In this document: positions 48,663 to 62,000 of the stretch, piece after piece
Numbering within the stretch: the first letter of the stretch is position 1
Layout of the letters: every line of letters starts with the position of its first letter
Assembly: GCA_008692225.1 (NCBI GenBank)
Contig: VICG01000004.1
Span: forward strand, 496,501 to 560,500
Length of the DNA: 64,000 bases
From: Monilinia fructicola
Taxonomy: Eukaryota; Ascomycota; Leotiomycetes; Helotiales; Sclerotiniaceae
Direction: 5' to 3'
Program-made: the position numbers and the translations under genes
The notes under the pieces: model-generated
Databases searched by the model: none
What the model was told of the DNA's origin: nothing
Seen by the model: the letters and a program-made list of their open reading frames with translations, nothing else

Positions 48663-50884
48663 CAAATTCCCCTCGATGAGGCTATCACCACACCTCATCT
48701 CTAGTAGAAGCTCCCCGCTTTTGATTCTTCCTAAATCTTTTACTTGTTGTGCTGTCGATAGATTCTTTTTAAGCGGCTTCATAGCTATCTCATTCTATCT
48801 CATTCCTTCTGTTTTTCTGTTCTTCTGTTCTTCTGTTCGTCTGAGCTACTGTCGACTGTACGAGAATATCTTGATGCATCACTTGTGTTCCAAAATATTT
48901 TTCATACCCCATGTACACTCAGGAATCATGCACCATCAAACTCTGTGCACAGATAATTTTGGCAGGAAGACGTTTTACCACAATTTTTCGCATCCTCGCT
49001 TGAGCATTGTTGCTTTGCTTTCTTTTTGATGTGGTATTTGGGCGGCAATATATTTCATACGAGCCGTGCAGAGGAAACAGGTGTACTATAAAGTTAGAGA
49101 TATATAGTAACAATCAAGTTTCAGACAGTAATGGATGTTATTTTGCATGTGCTTTGCAGATCGTGACCAGATTTCATAGATTGAAGCGACATTGCAGATT
49201 CTGCCAAGATCAAATTCGGTGGTGTTAAAACAAAGATCATGTCGGTGTTCTCTGATTTTATTTTTGAATAAAAGTTTAGTTGCATTTACCGCCACAAATT
49301 TCTACAAAGCCAATCAACAAATTCAGCATGGATGTATCTAGTTGCAGGAAATAGAAGCATTCCGCAAACCTTTGAGTACATCTAGAATTTATAAATGGCC
49401 CAACCAACAGTAAACATCTATGCAGTCATCAGTTAATCTCATCGTCGACTTTATTCACTTACCGAGATTACCGTACATGATTTCCTCGGACAACTCTGCA
49501 AACCAAAAAATTTAATGCTTAATCAAACTGTACAATATTAACCCACCATGTTATGCCCGACAACTCATTCGGGTACGGCTACGCTGTGGCCACTGTCAGG
49601 GGTATCTCGGTTAAGAAAACAGCACCTCGGTTAACCATCCCCCGAGCCCTTCCGAAGTCCTTTCAGTTCCCACTTTACGACTAACTAATTACCTGCATAT
49701 AAATCTCACTCATTCTCATCCACCCGAATGCCTGCCCAATCCTGGCCAGCTTCGAAGCCCCCTACCCCGAGTTGTGTCTTGAATATATTTACGTGTTCAC
49801 GATCTAGTTGTGTTCAAGAATCGTATTTCAACCAATTGTTCATCGCATGTAGAATATTTTCACATGATGGTCTGGGAATGAGCTGGACGTTGCTGTGGGT
49901 AATGTGATACATAGTCATGCGCAAGCCATGTCCCGGGTGGGAGAAAAGCTTGTAATTACTACTGTATGACAGCAGATCCGGGCCAAGCAAAAGCCAAGTA
50001 TGCTTAGGGGTCAGTAAACATTAGTGATGTACTTGTGCTACCAGAAAGTACTTAAATCCGTACGCTAATACGATAAAGATACATTATGTACTTGTACAAT
50101 TTTGCAAATATTTCCATTAGAATAAACATTTTTCTAAAGGTAAAAAAAAAGAGTCGTATGAGTAGCTTTCCCCCCTCATGTTAGCGTATTGATTTGAGTA
50201 CTTGGCGGCACAAGTAGAATATGGGGCTGAGGGAACGGAGTTTGTGTGATGGGACCCGAACGAATGGGCAAGGGATGACGGAAGAGGCGTTTGAACCGAC
50301 ACGGCATATTTATCATATAGCTGTGCCGATCATGTGACAAATGTGTTATTGATCATGGATTTGTTCTTCGGCAGGGAATGCATAGACGGATAAAAAAAAA
50401 CAATATCTTCATTAGGTAGGAAGAATCAAAAGAGATAATATCGATATGACACAATTAGGAGAAATACTTCATGATCATATGTGCATGGCCACTAGCCACT
50501 TTACTAAGCCACAGCACCATTAGCCACCATTGACTGCACTTGAGAAAAATACAGAAGTTTTGTAAGACTCAGAAGGTTGGAAGGGCAGTTTCATTCGAAA
50601 AGAAACTTGGCAAAAATTGCAGTCTATCACTGTGTATCATCTCTCTTTTAGTAGGTAAATGGTAAAATCATGATGTTACTAGTTTTATGCTAGATCTTTT
50701 GACATCGATCACGAGAGATGAATAATTCTCGTTTAAATGATGAATGAAATCCCAAACTCCAGAACCTTCTATCCCAATCTTGTCTATACCAAAACCCAAG
50801 TCTATGCGTTCAGTCAAAACTTTGCAATAAATAATACATAACTATTAGAAGCGATCAAGAAGATTCTTAAAGCAGCAATCATGT
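48663..50884. other. Convergent intergenic region, no gene seen
   Basis: 3' flanks of the GMC oxidoreductase and NRPS-like reductase 1. Open frames are short and unsupported. Confidence 0.5.
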
Positions 50885-53800
50885 CTAGTTCAAAGCCAAG
50901 AACTGATTCTGAACTGCTGCTGGTTCCTTGATTCCCCATTGAACCATCCAGTTCTCCAGCCACCCTCTGTTCAAAGGACCGAGAGTTCTCAAAGTCTTAC
51001 TGGCAGATTGGGAAACATGGGTAGGTAAGGTACGAGCACCCTTCTCTACGGCACCTCCGGCTGCTGCTTTAGAGTAGAATTCAAGAAGGCGCATAGCGGG
51101 ATTGGCATCAATATTGACATTACCAATTCGTTCAGCTTCATCCACGGAAGCTTTGAGTGCGTCAACCCATTGTTCAAACTTCACTGGCTTTACCATTCCT
51201 TTGGGGTAAGCGGCAAGGAGATCCTGTCCAAAATCCTCTTCCCAAGAGGAGAATTGTGGGTTGACAACATGGTAAGTCTTGCTGCGAAGAGGAGCAGAAG
51301 AGACAGTGCCTGTGGCGTCGTCGAACTCAGGTTGAGATGCAGATTCAAGGATCTCGCACAAAACTTTAGAGAGTTTGTCAACTGGGAGCCAATCAATGTG
51401 GTCTCTGGATGGAAATGTTTTAGGGACCACGCCAAGATGGGCAGATGAGACGATAATAGATGGAATATACTCGTGCTTGTTCCACATTCCCTTTTGTTGT
51501 TCAACGGGGCCAGCGACAATACCAACACGGCAGACAGCGGTGCGGACGCCAGAAATTTGAGCGGCTTTGTCCAGAAGAGCCTCGGCGATAAGTTTAGATT
51601 GACCGTATCCCATGGGAGCAGCAGCCGTGAAGTCGAGAATTGGTGCTTCTGGGACACCACCAACTCCTTTGTATCCACCGACTGCAGCAATAGAAGAGAT
51701 GAACATCACGAAAGCATTGTGAGTAGAGCTAGAAGCCAAGTGAGCGAGGTTACGAACACCGGCGATATATGGCTTGAATGAGTTAAGAGTCCAGTTGAAG
51801 TTGACTGGCCATTGGCAATGGAGGACATGAGTAACGGTGTCCAAGAGTCTAGCATAATTTTCGTCTCCGAGGCCCAATTGGTGATCAGAGAGATCTGACT
51901 TCAAGAAAGTGACTCTTTTTGCATCGATGGGGCTCAATCCTCTTGCGACAATTGCTTGTTGGTACTTCTCGGCACCTTCAGCAGAGCGATCAAGAGCGTA
52001 GATGTGCTCAACGTTAGGATCATTGTTCAACTCATTAAGGAGATATGATCCCAAAGAACCGGTACTGCCAGTCAGGAGAACGGTGATACCATTAGTGATT
52101 GGTGTGACACGAGGTTTAGTCTCAACTGAAAGAGTGGAGGCGAATTCCTGGAAGATGGATTCCATGGCAGTCAACTTGAGGTTTTTAGTTTCCTTCTCGT
52201 TGGAATCGGCACTTTGATAGGCACTATCAGGATCTTCAGGTGTCAAATCTGCTGTCTTGTAGAGGAAATCAGAAAGCTCGACCAAAGAAGGGTTAGAGTA
52301 GACAATAGTAGGAGATAGTGAGTCCGGCGTGAGATTGTTGCCACCGGAGATCTTTGCGTGGATCTTGAGCTCGCGGACAATTCGGATGACATGAAGAGAG
52401 TCCAATCCAGACTCAAAGAATGCTGCGTCAGGTCCAAGATTCTGAATACCAGCAGTCTCTTCAACTAGCTCTTCTAACCATTTTGCGATGCTGGTGCGGT
52501 CTGCAAAGTCAACTCGAGGCAAGTCACCGATTTCGCCTGAGCCAAGGCCTACTTGATCATCAAAGTTCTCGGCAGCGGCGTAAACATCCTCGATATCTTT
52601 TTCGTACAATCTGTACGTTTGGTGTCTTTGGATCTTTCCTTGCCCAAGATAGTGCATTGGGCGACTGGGATCAACAAACAAGATGTGATATTGATCGAGC
52701 TGGCCATGCGCAGGGGCATGCTTGTTAGCTTGTTCAATTGCTGGAAGTATCTCTCTGATTAGAGCATGGCGCTCACGAGCATTGTTTGGTGGAGGATCCT
52801 TCAGATCGACGAGGGCAGCAGGTTGGAATTTGCCACGACCAACAACCATAGCACCCTTGACAAAAGGACTGCTACAGATAGATGCTTCCATGAGAGCTGG
52901 AGCTAGTTTCTCTCCATTACTTAATACAATGACATCATCAGCACGGACCTCTCCATTTGTACAAAAAGGGCTTAGCCGGATCAGGGTGGCGGGAATAAAG
53001 GTCATTCATTGAGTATTCTTCGAGTTGGGGAAAGGTACTGAAAATACCCTGGTAATAAAGATCCAGCTCAGGCTTTCGCTCAATAAAAAGCTCATGGAGA
53101 CCATCCATGTACTCTCGGAATACGATACCGGAGTGAGTTGGATGCCAGTAAAAATAGGCCCAATCTTCGACTGCGGGAGCCAATCGTGGAAGACAAGCAG
53201 TCTCGGTAGCTCCAAAGTTGGAAACAACTCTACAGTGTTTTGAGATGACATCACCTGCAGTTTGAGAAATGGCAGCGCCACAGACGAGTATGTAGTTAAA
53301 GTTGTGGATACGGTCAAGAGATTTTGGCTCGTGACTTAATTCCTCATAAATAGATGGGGGCCCAATTGAGGCATCCACACCACCATACTTATGGATCTCA
53401 TCGGCATATGCAGCGTGGGGTACAACGTTTGCAGAACCGTAAACAGTGGTGACACCAAGAAGAAGAGACATAGTGATACCGATGTTCAAACCACTCGTGT
53501 GGAACAAAGGCATAAGATTGTAAGCCCTGCGAGATTGTTGGTAGACTTCAGTAGTAGGAAGATAACCATCAATCGCTGGGATTGTTCTCCAAGCCTCATA
53601 AGTGCTTAGAATCTCGTTCTTCCATGTAATAGGCTTTGGAAGACCGGTAGAGCCGGTGGTGTGGAGGACAAGGCATGGATTGGTGCGTGCCTCGGCAAAG
53701 GACTTGTTGTAAGGATAGGCACGGACTTCTTCGTCTTCAAGCAACTCTTCAAGTTCAGGCACAATTGCAGTGCGCATGTTGCGCTGGCTTAGGATGTTCT

Positions 53801-54291
53801 CTACGTGAGTGTTGCGAGCTGTCAGGAAGATGTGACAGTTCGATTTCTCAAGGACATTGAGGGAACCGGCGACACTATTACGAGGAGATAGATACAGCAT
53901 CTTATAGCCGGCTTTGATAGCGCCGAACATGAACAGAAAGTATCGAATGTCACCTGATAACGATGTCAATTTCATGAGTATAGAATAAAGGGCAGAATTG
54001 AACTAACTGTGACCCTGGTAAGCGACGGCTGGGAATTCCTCAGTGGGAGCTTTCCCTAGGATTGACTCCAAATACCAAGCAGTGCGATTGATTGCATTGG
54101 CGAAAGTCTTGGCAGATACTTCCACAAAGCCATCTTGTGGCATGTCGGTCTTTGGGTAAGCAAAGATCGAGTGATCAGGAACCTTTCTGGAAAGCTCATC
54201 AGGGATGAGGTGAACCAAAACGAGCGGGGTTAGCATTTGCTGCGGCGAAGGCGGCCGGGATATCAGATCGAAGAGTTCCTGCTTGAGACAT
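50885..54291 (-). CDS. NRPS-like A-T-R reductase 1 (carboxylic acid reductase type)
   Basis: Single-module enzyme that would adenylate a carboxylic acid, hold it on a phosphopantetheine arm and release it reductively as an aldehyde. About 1,116 residues. Exons 54291-54008 and 53953-50885; intron 54 bp. Adenylation domain about residues 30-560: VLHTTGSTGLPKPITWKNE is the ATP loop, NLMPLFHTSGLNIG follows, and RADDVIVLSNGEKLAP is the late Asp-containing core. Carrier domain: FFESGLDSLHVIRIV with the Ser to be phosphopantetheinylated. Reductase (NAD_binding_4) domain: VLLTGSTGSLGSYLLNELN, APMGYGQSKLIAEALLD with YxxxK, then CRVGIVAGPVEQQKG. No condensation domain. Two extra bases are needed to explain the frames: in the G4 run at 54226-54229 near the N-terminus and at 52945-52946 before RADDV. 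The acid substrate is unknown. Confidence 0.88.
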
Positions 54292-56526
54292 TTTTGAGGT
54301 TGGTTTGAGTTCTTGAAGAAGGTAAGATATAAATATTGAGTATTATTAGATGTAGATATGGACGATTGGCTCAAAGAATCTTTAGTAAAGGTATTGAATG
54401 TAAAGTGTTGGAAATCTGTGAAGAGACAGCCTGGCGATGCCTTGATAGATTGTTGAAGATGTTGTTGATGATGATAAAAACAGTCTCTACCTCGACAACA
54501 TCGATATCTTATATATCAGAATCTCATCTTCTATCGACATCATTTGTGGTTTTTACATGTCCCAAAAAAGTGTCTTGATATCGCGCAACAAGCAAATTAC
54601 CCTGAGGACTGATGGTATGCGTTGAATCGGACAACCGGAGCAAAACTAATGTGCTACTTTCGGCCTACTGTATCTTAATGGCACCCAATCTACCACACGT
54701 CAAAAGATGAAGGAGTCTTTCCGATGCGAATCTCAGATTTCCATGGGATCTGAAGATCAGATTGGCACGATTGAGAATCTTGGAGCTTGCAAAAATCTCC
54801 TAATATCCATTGACCATTAGGTACTCCAGGTATCGTATTGCTGTATCTTACTTTGCTCCGTTCTCATTGGAAGTCGGATTGGTAGCATGGCGCCATAGTA
54901 CCAATCTTTCACCCTAGATCTTGCAGGGGAATAACGATACATTGCTCTAGTCTTCGATGCAGCTTCTAAATTGGGACTGCTAGACAGATTATGTTAACTG
55001 ACACTCCGGTATATCTCCCGGAGCTTGGGCCATATATTCAGTCGAGGGGATTTTCCCATATCTTCATGACGTTTGTGGAGTAAGCCCTTGATGGAACTGT
55101 GATCTGATGAAAAGCTCAATTAGACTTTGCGGTAATGAGCTAGCTTAGAAACTCAAACCGGTCTACACGAATTTGGATGCTTAACCGAGATGCAATAGTA
55201 GTCTTGAAGTCAAGCTTATGTGAAGAATTCCGGAATTTGTGTCCAAATGCAATTACCATGCGAAAGAAACTACGACATGGGTAATGACCAGCTACAAAAA
55301 AAAGAAGAGCATTTGATTCCGGTGCTCCTATTGATTATAAAGTGCTGAACTTTGCAAAACTTCCGGATATCGCCCTTAGGTAAGACTCTCGAAAAGTTAG
55401 CCATGCAAGAAAATCTCGAACTAAATTTTGGTCTGAAACGTTATTGCACAGAAATAGCTGCTTCGAAAGTGGTGGCTCTCTGACGAAAGTAGCTTCGTAT
55501 AGAATAATGAGAGGAATACAGGGTGAGATTTTTATGATTGCTAGTGGGATATGTCAAGACTAAGTCGAGTTTGTATGTGGAAAGATTATCAAATAATCTT
55601 AACACAGGGTTTGTAATCACTTCAAATATTCATGACAAAATTATCTGTTGAGTCTCATGAAACCTGTGTTAACTGATCAAGAAAACAAATATGATACAAA
55701 GCAGTCTTTCTCTAGCCCCCTCATTGGTTATTGAGGTCTACTGTGAATTTGGGGCGGGGCTAATATGAAGCTGTATAAACATCTACATGCTCGAAAAATA
55801 TAAAATCGATGCCGAGAAATCCTGAATAATACCAAAACCAGACTAAATAGCTTTACTAAAGTTAATAGTTGATTTATTCTTGTAGTGAACTTAATGATAA
55901 CATAAGAATATAAAGAGTTGTACATAGACGTCACATTAGACTTAGGTAATAACTTGGAAGAACTATTGGACCTAGGAGGTTGTAAATTCCCAAGCATCAG
56001 TCTTGTCGCGTGGGCTTACGCGAGATATCAGATATTCTCCATTTGAAGAAATGCTTCTTTTTCACAAGGAATCAATCTATAAATCTATCAATCTATCAAT
56101 GATCAAACATGGCTCCTTGTCTCCGATCATTCGCAGGCAGGATAAACCGAACGGGATGACAAAAATTAAGGGTGTGCAGTTTCACGGGCCGAGCCCTTCA
56201 ATAATCCCAAATTGAAGAACATCAGCATTGTCCCACATTCTCCAATGACATCCTACAGCATGCTTCACATTTCCCCTTTTAGCAATGGAGTCACGGAACT
56301 TCACCACATCCTATATCGGTGGCCGCGAGTATACATATCACCATTACCCCGACTGGTAGGAACGAAGTAAAGTTCTCTTTCACTTTCCTTCTTATCCCAA
56401 GATATCGCCGTCTCAATCAAGTAAATTTTGATCTTATTGTCCTCAATATTCTATACAATAATTTACGATTACAATATCGTCAGTCAAATAAAACCAAAGC
56501 TTCACTGCAAATAGTACATAGCAAAT
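54292..56526. other. 2.2-kb divergent promoter region of NRPS-like 1 and the aldo-keto reductase
   Basis: No gene is recognised. The two flanking genes are transcribed away from each other, so common regulators could act here. No motif strong enough to name was found. Confidence 0.5.
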
Positions 56527-57786
56527 ATGCCTCCTTCGACTAAGCTCCCTACCCGTGCTTTGGGACGAAAACGGTCCTCAGATTCCTGCTCTTGGTCTTG
56601 GCCTCATGGGTCTCAGCAGTAAGTCCTCCTCAGTCAATGAGTAAAAAAAAGATCAATTATTTATTCAATCTTAGCTTTCTATGGAAAACCTGGCTCCGAT
56701 GAAGAGCGCTTTCAATTTCTTGATCGTGCTTATGAGCTGGGCTGTACCCATTGGGATTCGGCTCAAATGTATGGGGATAACGAAGTTCTCTTGGGAAAAT
56801 GGTTCAAGAGAACTGGAAAACGCAACGAGGTAAGATCAAGAGAAACCTGTAATAGTGATGAAAGAATGGCTGCTCACCCTTATTTAGATCTTTCTTACCA
56901 CCAAGTTTGGTAATCATGTCACACCAGAAGGTGGCCGTGAGATCCGCAATGATGCAGAATACATCCGTCAGTCTGTGGCGGAGAGTTTCGAGAAACTTCA
57001 AACTGATTATATAGATTTACTCTACTGGTGATTATCTCCACTGTATTTTCAAACGCAAACATGATTTTGACAAATATCGTTCTAGTCATCGATTCACTGG
57101 AACTATTCCAGTAGAGACAATCGTTACCGTTATGAAGGAGTTCGTTGAGTAAGTCTAGAACCATTCTGTATCACTTAATAGGTACTAATTCTTGAAGTGC
57201 TGGAAAGGTCAAATATTTGGGGCTCAGCGAATGTGGTGTCGACACTCTTGAACGTGCCGTCAAGATCCATCCTATTCACGCATACCAAATTGAGTATAGC
57301 CCATTCTCTATGGATGTTGAGAAACCAGAAGTTGGGCTTCTGGAGTGCTGCAAGAGACTTGGCATAGCACTCGTTGCATACTCACCATTGGGTCGCGGTA
57401 TTCTTACTGGCCAGTACAGGTCAGTTGATGATTTTGACAAGGACGATTTCCGGCGAACAATTCCTCGCTTTGCGACACAAGAGAACTTCGACAAGAACTT
57501 AAAGCTTGTCGACACCATTACCGCAATTGGAAAGACGAAGAATGCATCCCCGGGACAAGTCACACTCGCTTGGATGATAAAGCAAGATCCTCTCATTTTT
57601 CCAATTCCCGGAACCAAAAAGATTAAGTATTTGGAAGAAAACATTGGAGCTCTATACGTGCATTTGTCTGATGAAGAGGATAAGGAAATAAGACATGCAA
57701 TCGAAAGTGCTGAAGTGGTTGGTACCAGAGTTGCTGAGCACCTGATGGGTGTTCTGGTGGTTGATACCCCTCCCCTCACCAATTGA
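56527..57786 (+). CDS. Aldo-keto reductase
   Basis: NADPH-dependent (beta/alpha)8-barrel reductase of aldehydes or ketones, 345 residues, five exons: 56527-56618, 56675-56829, 56888-57027, 57086-57148 and 57198-57786. The catalytic tetrad is visible: Asp and Tyr in THWDSAQMYGDNE, Lys in FLTTKFGNH and His in LLYCHRFTGTIPVE. The coenzyme region is PIPGTKKIKYLEENIGAL late in the protein. SPLGRGILTGQY is typical of the YakC / pyridoxal-reductase-like branch. The first exon carries one surplus A in the run at 56568-56571: MPPSTKLPTRALGR leads into PQIPALGLGLMGLS only if three A are read. Between two A-T-R reductases, it would be well placed to reduce their aldehyde products to alcohols (inference). 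Confidence 0.87.
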
Positions 57787-59021
57787 TAGGGCATACTTTG
57801 GGCATGGGAGATACTGGAAACTTCAGATTTTGGTAAAATTAGTCTTTTTTATAGAAATTTCATCTCATATCATAAAGCTTCAGAATATGATTTTAGTTTT
57901 GGTTTGCAGATTACTCGTCTCCGCGTCTGAGAAATAGCCACGAAGAGCTAGCCATAGAACTTAACAATCTCAGACTGAGGTGTGCTATGATGGCCCATAG
58001 TTGATCCAGCGTTGATAAACTATAATTCCATCATTATTTGAATCTCTCTGTGGTATAGCTATGATGGTTCTAAGGTTATTTGGATCATTTTGTCATTTGT
58101 GATTGTAAGGTTATGGTAGCGAATCTGATTTCTCGTTGCTCGTCACTAACCTCACACCGAGAAATGACCATCGAATACCCATGAAGCTCCCAGATAATTA
58201 CATCTCTTGAAGCCTTGTTATAGTTAGAATAAAATTGAACTCCTAATGTTGAATAATACTAAATGTAATCATTCCGTTGGCTTGTTCCTCCCGAGTGGCT
58301 GAAATGGCTGACATAATCATTAGTGCGTCCAGAACCTTGACTCGACCATCACAGCGTCAATTTTAACCTTACCCCGAGTTAACAAGCACACGAGTTTTCT
58401 TCAACATCCAAAGTCCCGATCATGAAGCTAGCCACGTAAATTAGCATTGCATCAATGCAGTGGCTAAATCTACTCATGTCGAACTCGATATCACTGAGCA
58501 CCTTTTGCTAGGGCTTGCTTTCGAACTCCGGGGTGTGTATACCGTAGAGGTATTCACTTGGCGTAGTATCAGCTCTTCTAATATTGTGCATGATGAAAAC
58601 TCCGGTATCACATCAATTGGCTTCAGTTGATCGATAAACGATCGAAACGGAATGGTGCCGAGATGAGATTCTTCTGTTGCCGGAGCCAAGACTGCTTCGA
58701 AGAATAAAGGATGCGTATAAAATGTAGGATGCGGATAGAGCTATTACTTTCGCGATTCCGGAGCTGAAGAGATCGAGATGAACATGGGGACTGGGTGATT
58801 CTAGGAGGAGTTCTACCGGAATCTCATTTTCGGTATACACTTGTTAGGTTGACCGATGCTCCCGTATTATCGACCAGAAAGATGTTTATCAAGTCGGATC
58901 CCCAACTCATATTTCCTTCATTCTTCAGTCTCCTTTCATCAGTATCATCATCATTTCATTCATCTTCATTAATATCACATTCATCCTATTCATAGCCTCC
59001 TCAGTTGTTGTTTAGATCATA
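57787..59021. other. Intergenic, upstream of NRPS-like reductase 2
   Basis: Separates two genes on the same strand. The last 100 bp are rich in TCATCATT/TCATTCATC units, a pyrimidine-rich leader. No gene is recognised. Confidence 0.5.
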
Positions 59022-62000
59022 ATGGCCCATCTCACCCCAGAGCATATCTTGCACCTTTACGATACCTTTGGAGAGCTCAGGGTGCTCGACGATATTATAC
59101 GTCATCGTTCCAAAGACAATCCTCCTGCTCCTATCTTGGGATATCCTAGAGCTGAAGATAACCCAAGTGATTATGAGACCTTCACTGGTCAAGAGCTTGA
59201 TTTATTCGTTGATGCTGCTTGCAAATACTTTATAAATAATGGCTTGAAGCCTGTGAGTCGATTGTATATTGCCTAGGGATTTCATCGTTTTTAGCTGACT
59301 TACATAAAACAGGGCGGGAAGGGAGTGATTGGTATCTACTCTCCATCCAATGTCGATTTCGCCGTCACATTCTTTGCTCTTAGCCGTCTAGGCTACACTG
59401 TTCTTTGTCTCTCTCTTCGTATAGCACCCATAGCTATCATCAACCTTCTCAAGCAAACAGAATGCGAGGTTATAATTCGGGGTAGTACTCCACAGATAGC
59501 TGCTACCTGTGATGCTGTTGCACAGGAGACTACTTTAAGACAAATCATTATTCCCATGCGTGCTCAGTATGGAGCACTACGCCCAGAAGAAGAGAAACCG
59601 TTTACCAGAGAATTTGATCGCGAGATAGAGACCAATGAAGTTGCTCTTGTCATGCACAGTTCTGGATCCACTGGTCTACCTAAACCAGTGTTCCTTACTC
59701 ACAAGAATGTGTTGACTCATCCAGTGCAAGGTGCAGGCATGCACAACTTTGGAGCGTTACCATTATACCACATGTATGGTCTTTCAACAACACTTCAAGC
59801 GATGTATATGGCAAAAAAGGCAAACTTGCCTAGTGCCACTCTGCCGATGACGGCAGATAACCTCATGCTGGCAATCGAAGCAACACAACCAGAAGTCTTT
59901 CACGCTGTGCCGTATGCTTTGGGACTCCTGACTGAGCACCCAAGAGGTATGCCATACCTGAAGCAGGCTAAAATCGTCACTGCAGCTGGTGCTCGTACTC
60001 CGGATGAGCTTGGTGATCTCTTGGCTGCAGAGAAGGTAAACATTGGTGTCGTATTCGGAACGTGAGTATCTATTTTGACGTGATTTGAAGCGATGTAAGC
60101 TAAATTGAGGTAGGACTGAAGCAGGTCTTCTTGGTGACACCATGCGTCGAGCTGAGGGTGATGACTCTTGGAACTACGTGCGCATCTACTCAAACATCAG
60201 AAGCTCCATCTATATGGACCCAATCGGAGACAATCAATTTGAGTGTGTCTACCTCAAGAGTCATCCAGGATTATCAGTCTCGAATTCGGATGACCCCGCA
60301 CCAGGTTCATGGCGCTCGAAGGATGTTTTTGAGCCCCACCCAACTATTCCAGATACCTGGAAGTACGTGACTCGTCTTGATGATCGTGTGACCTTAAGCA
60401 ATGGAGAAAAGGTTCTTCCACTGCCCATTGAAGGTCGTCTTCGCCAAGAAGAAATTATTCGTGAAGCTGCTGTCTTCGGTGTGGACAGAGCCATCCCTGG
60501 TTTGTTGATATTCAGAGCTTCTGATGAGCTACCAGATGACGAGTATCTTGAGGCTGTTTGGCCCGCTATCATTGATGCTAACTCTCGTGCTGAGGGCTTC
60601 TCCCAAATTACCAAAGAGATGGTTGGTCTAATACCATCAGATGTTGAGTACCCTAGAACAGATAAGGGAAGCATCATTCGTGCACAGATCTATAGAAAGT
60701 TTGCAGACAAGATCAACGAACTATATGAAAGATTTGATGGAGACGCGGAGGGAAATTTAAAGCTTGACCTTGCAGGCATCGAAGCTTTCTTAAGCGATAC
60801 CTACGAAGCTATCACAGGTCACCCTCTCGAGTCTATTGACACTGATTTCTTCAACGCCGATATTGATAGTTTGAGGGCCATCCAAATGAGACGCATTATC
60901 CAAAAGACTCTCGATTTGAAGGGCCAGCAACTCAGCAGTAATGTTGTTTACGAGCATGGAACTGTGAAGGCTTTAGCTCAATACTTATTTTCTCTTACCA
61001 CTGGTGAAAGCGAGCAAAATGAAGATAAGGTTCCATTGATTGAATCATTGATTCAAAAATACTCCACGTTTGGAGAAGTTGTGGTATGTTTATCTTTTCT
61101 TGAATTTTTTGGATGTCAAAATTCTTACATAACACTAGATTCTGACTGGTGCTACTGGCTCATTGGGCGCCCATGCATTATATCAAATGGTCAACAGCTC
61201 CAGATTCAGGAAGGTATACTGTCTTGTCCGAGGAGAAAACCCAATGGACAGAGTTTTGAAGTCTATCAAAGACCGTGGACTCTCTCTTACCCCATCAGCA
61301 AAATCCAAGGTGGCTGCATTCACTGCTGATCTTGCCCTCCCTGGCTTTGGTCTTGGAAAATCTCTGTTCGAGCAATTCAAGACTGAGGTGTCATTGATCA
61401 TTCATTTGGCCTGGTCTGTCAACTTTATAATTGGTTTACAGAGCTTTGAGCCACATCTTGCTGGACTGAAGAACCTTTTGGATCTCTCACTTGCAGTTTA
61501 CCGCCCAGAACCAGCTCGTCTCTTTTATGCTTCCTCAATTTCCACGGCTGAGAATACACCAGCACCAGCTCTTATCCCAGATGCACCAATCGAAGACTTT
61601 CATAATGCATTGAACATGGGTTATGCCCAATCTAAGCTAGTCGGCGAATACATGGTTCTAAATGCTGCCCGTGGTGGAGCACGAGCATACGCTCTTCGTA
61701 TCGGACAAATAGTTGGAGATAAAGAAAATGGTGTCTGGAATGAAGCTGAATTCGTGCCCTCAATGATCAGATCCGCGCTCTCCATGAAAGCTCTGCCAAT
61801 ATTTCACGAGAACTGCTCTTGGATTCCCGTTGATACTCTCGCAACTGCTATCCTGGAAATTGACGAAAAGGTCAAGGCTGGTCCTCGACCATGCGCTCTC
61901 GATAGCACCAATCCTCCCATCGTCTACAACATGGTGAACCCTGCCACTTTCACCTGGGAAGAACTTCTCGGCGAACTCTCTACTACCGGTCTCGATTTCA

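Noticed and set aside
148..56571. Idea that the recurrent +1 bases are programmed ribosomal frameshift sites
   Set aside because: Sequence contexts differ, some breaks are -1, and unrelated enzymes in which frameshifting is not known are affected.
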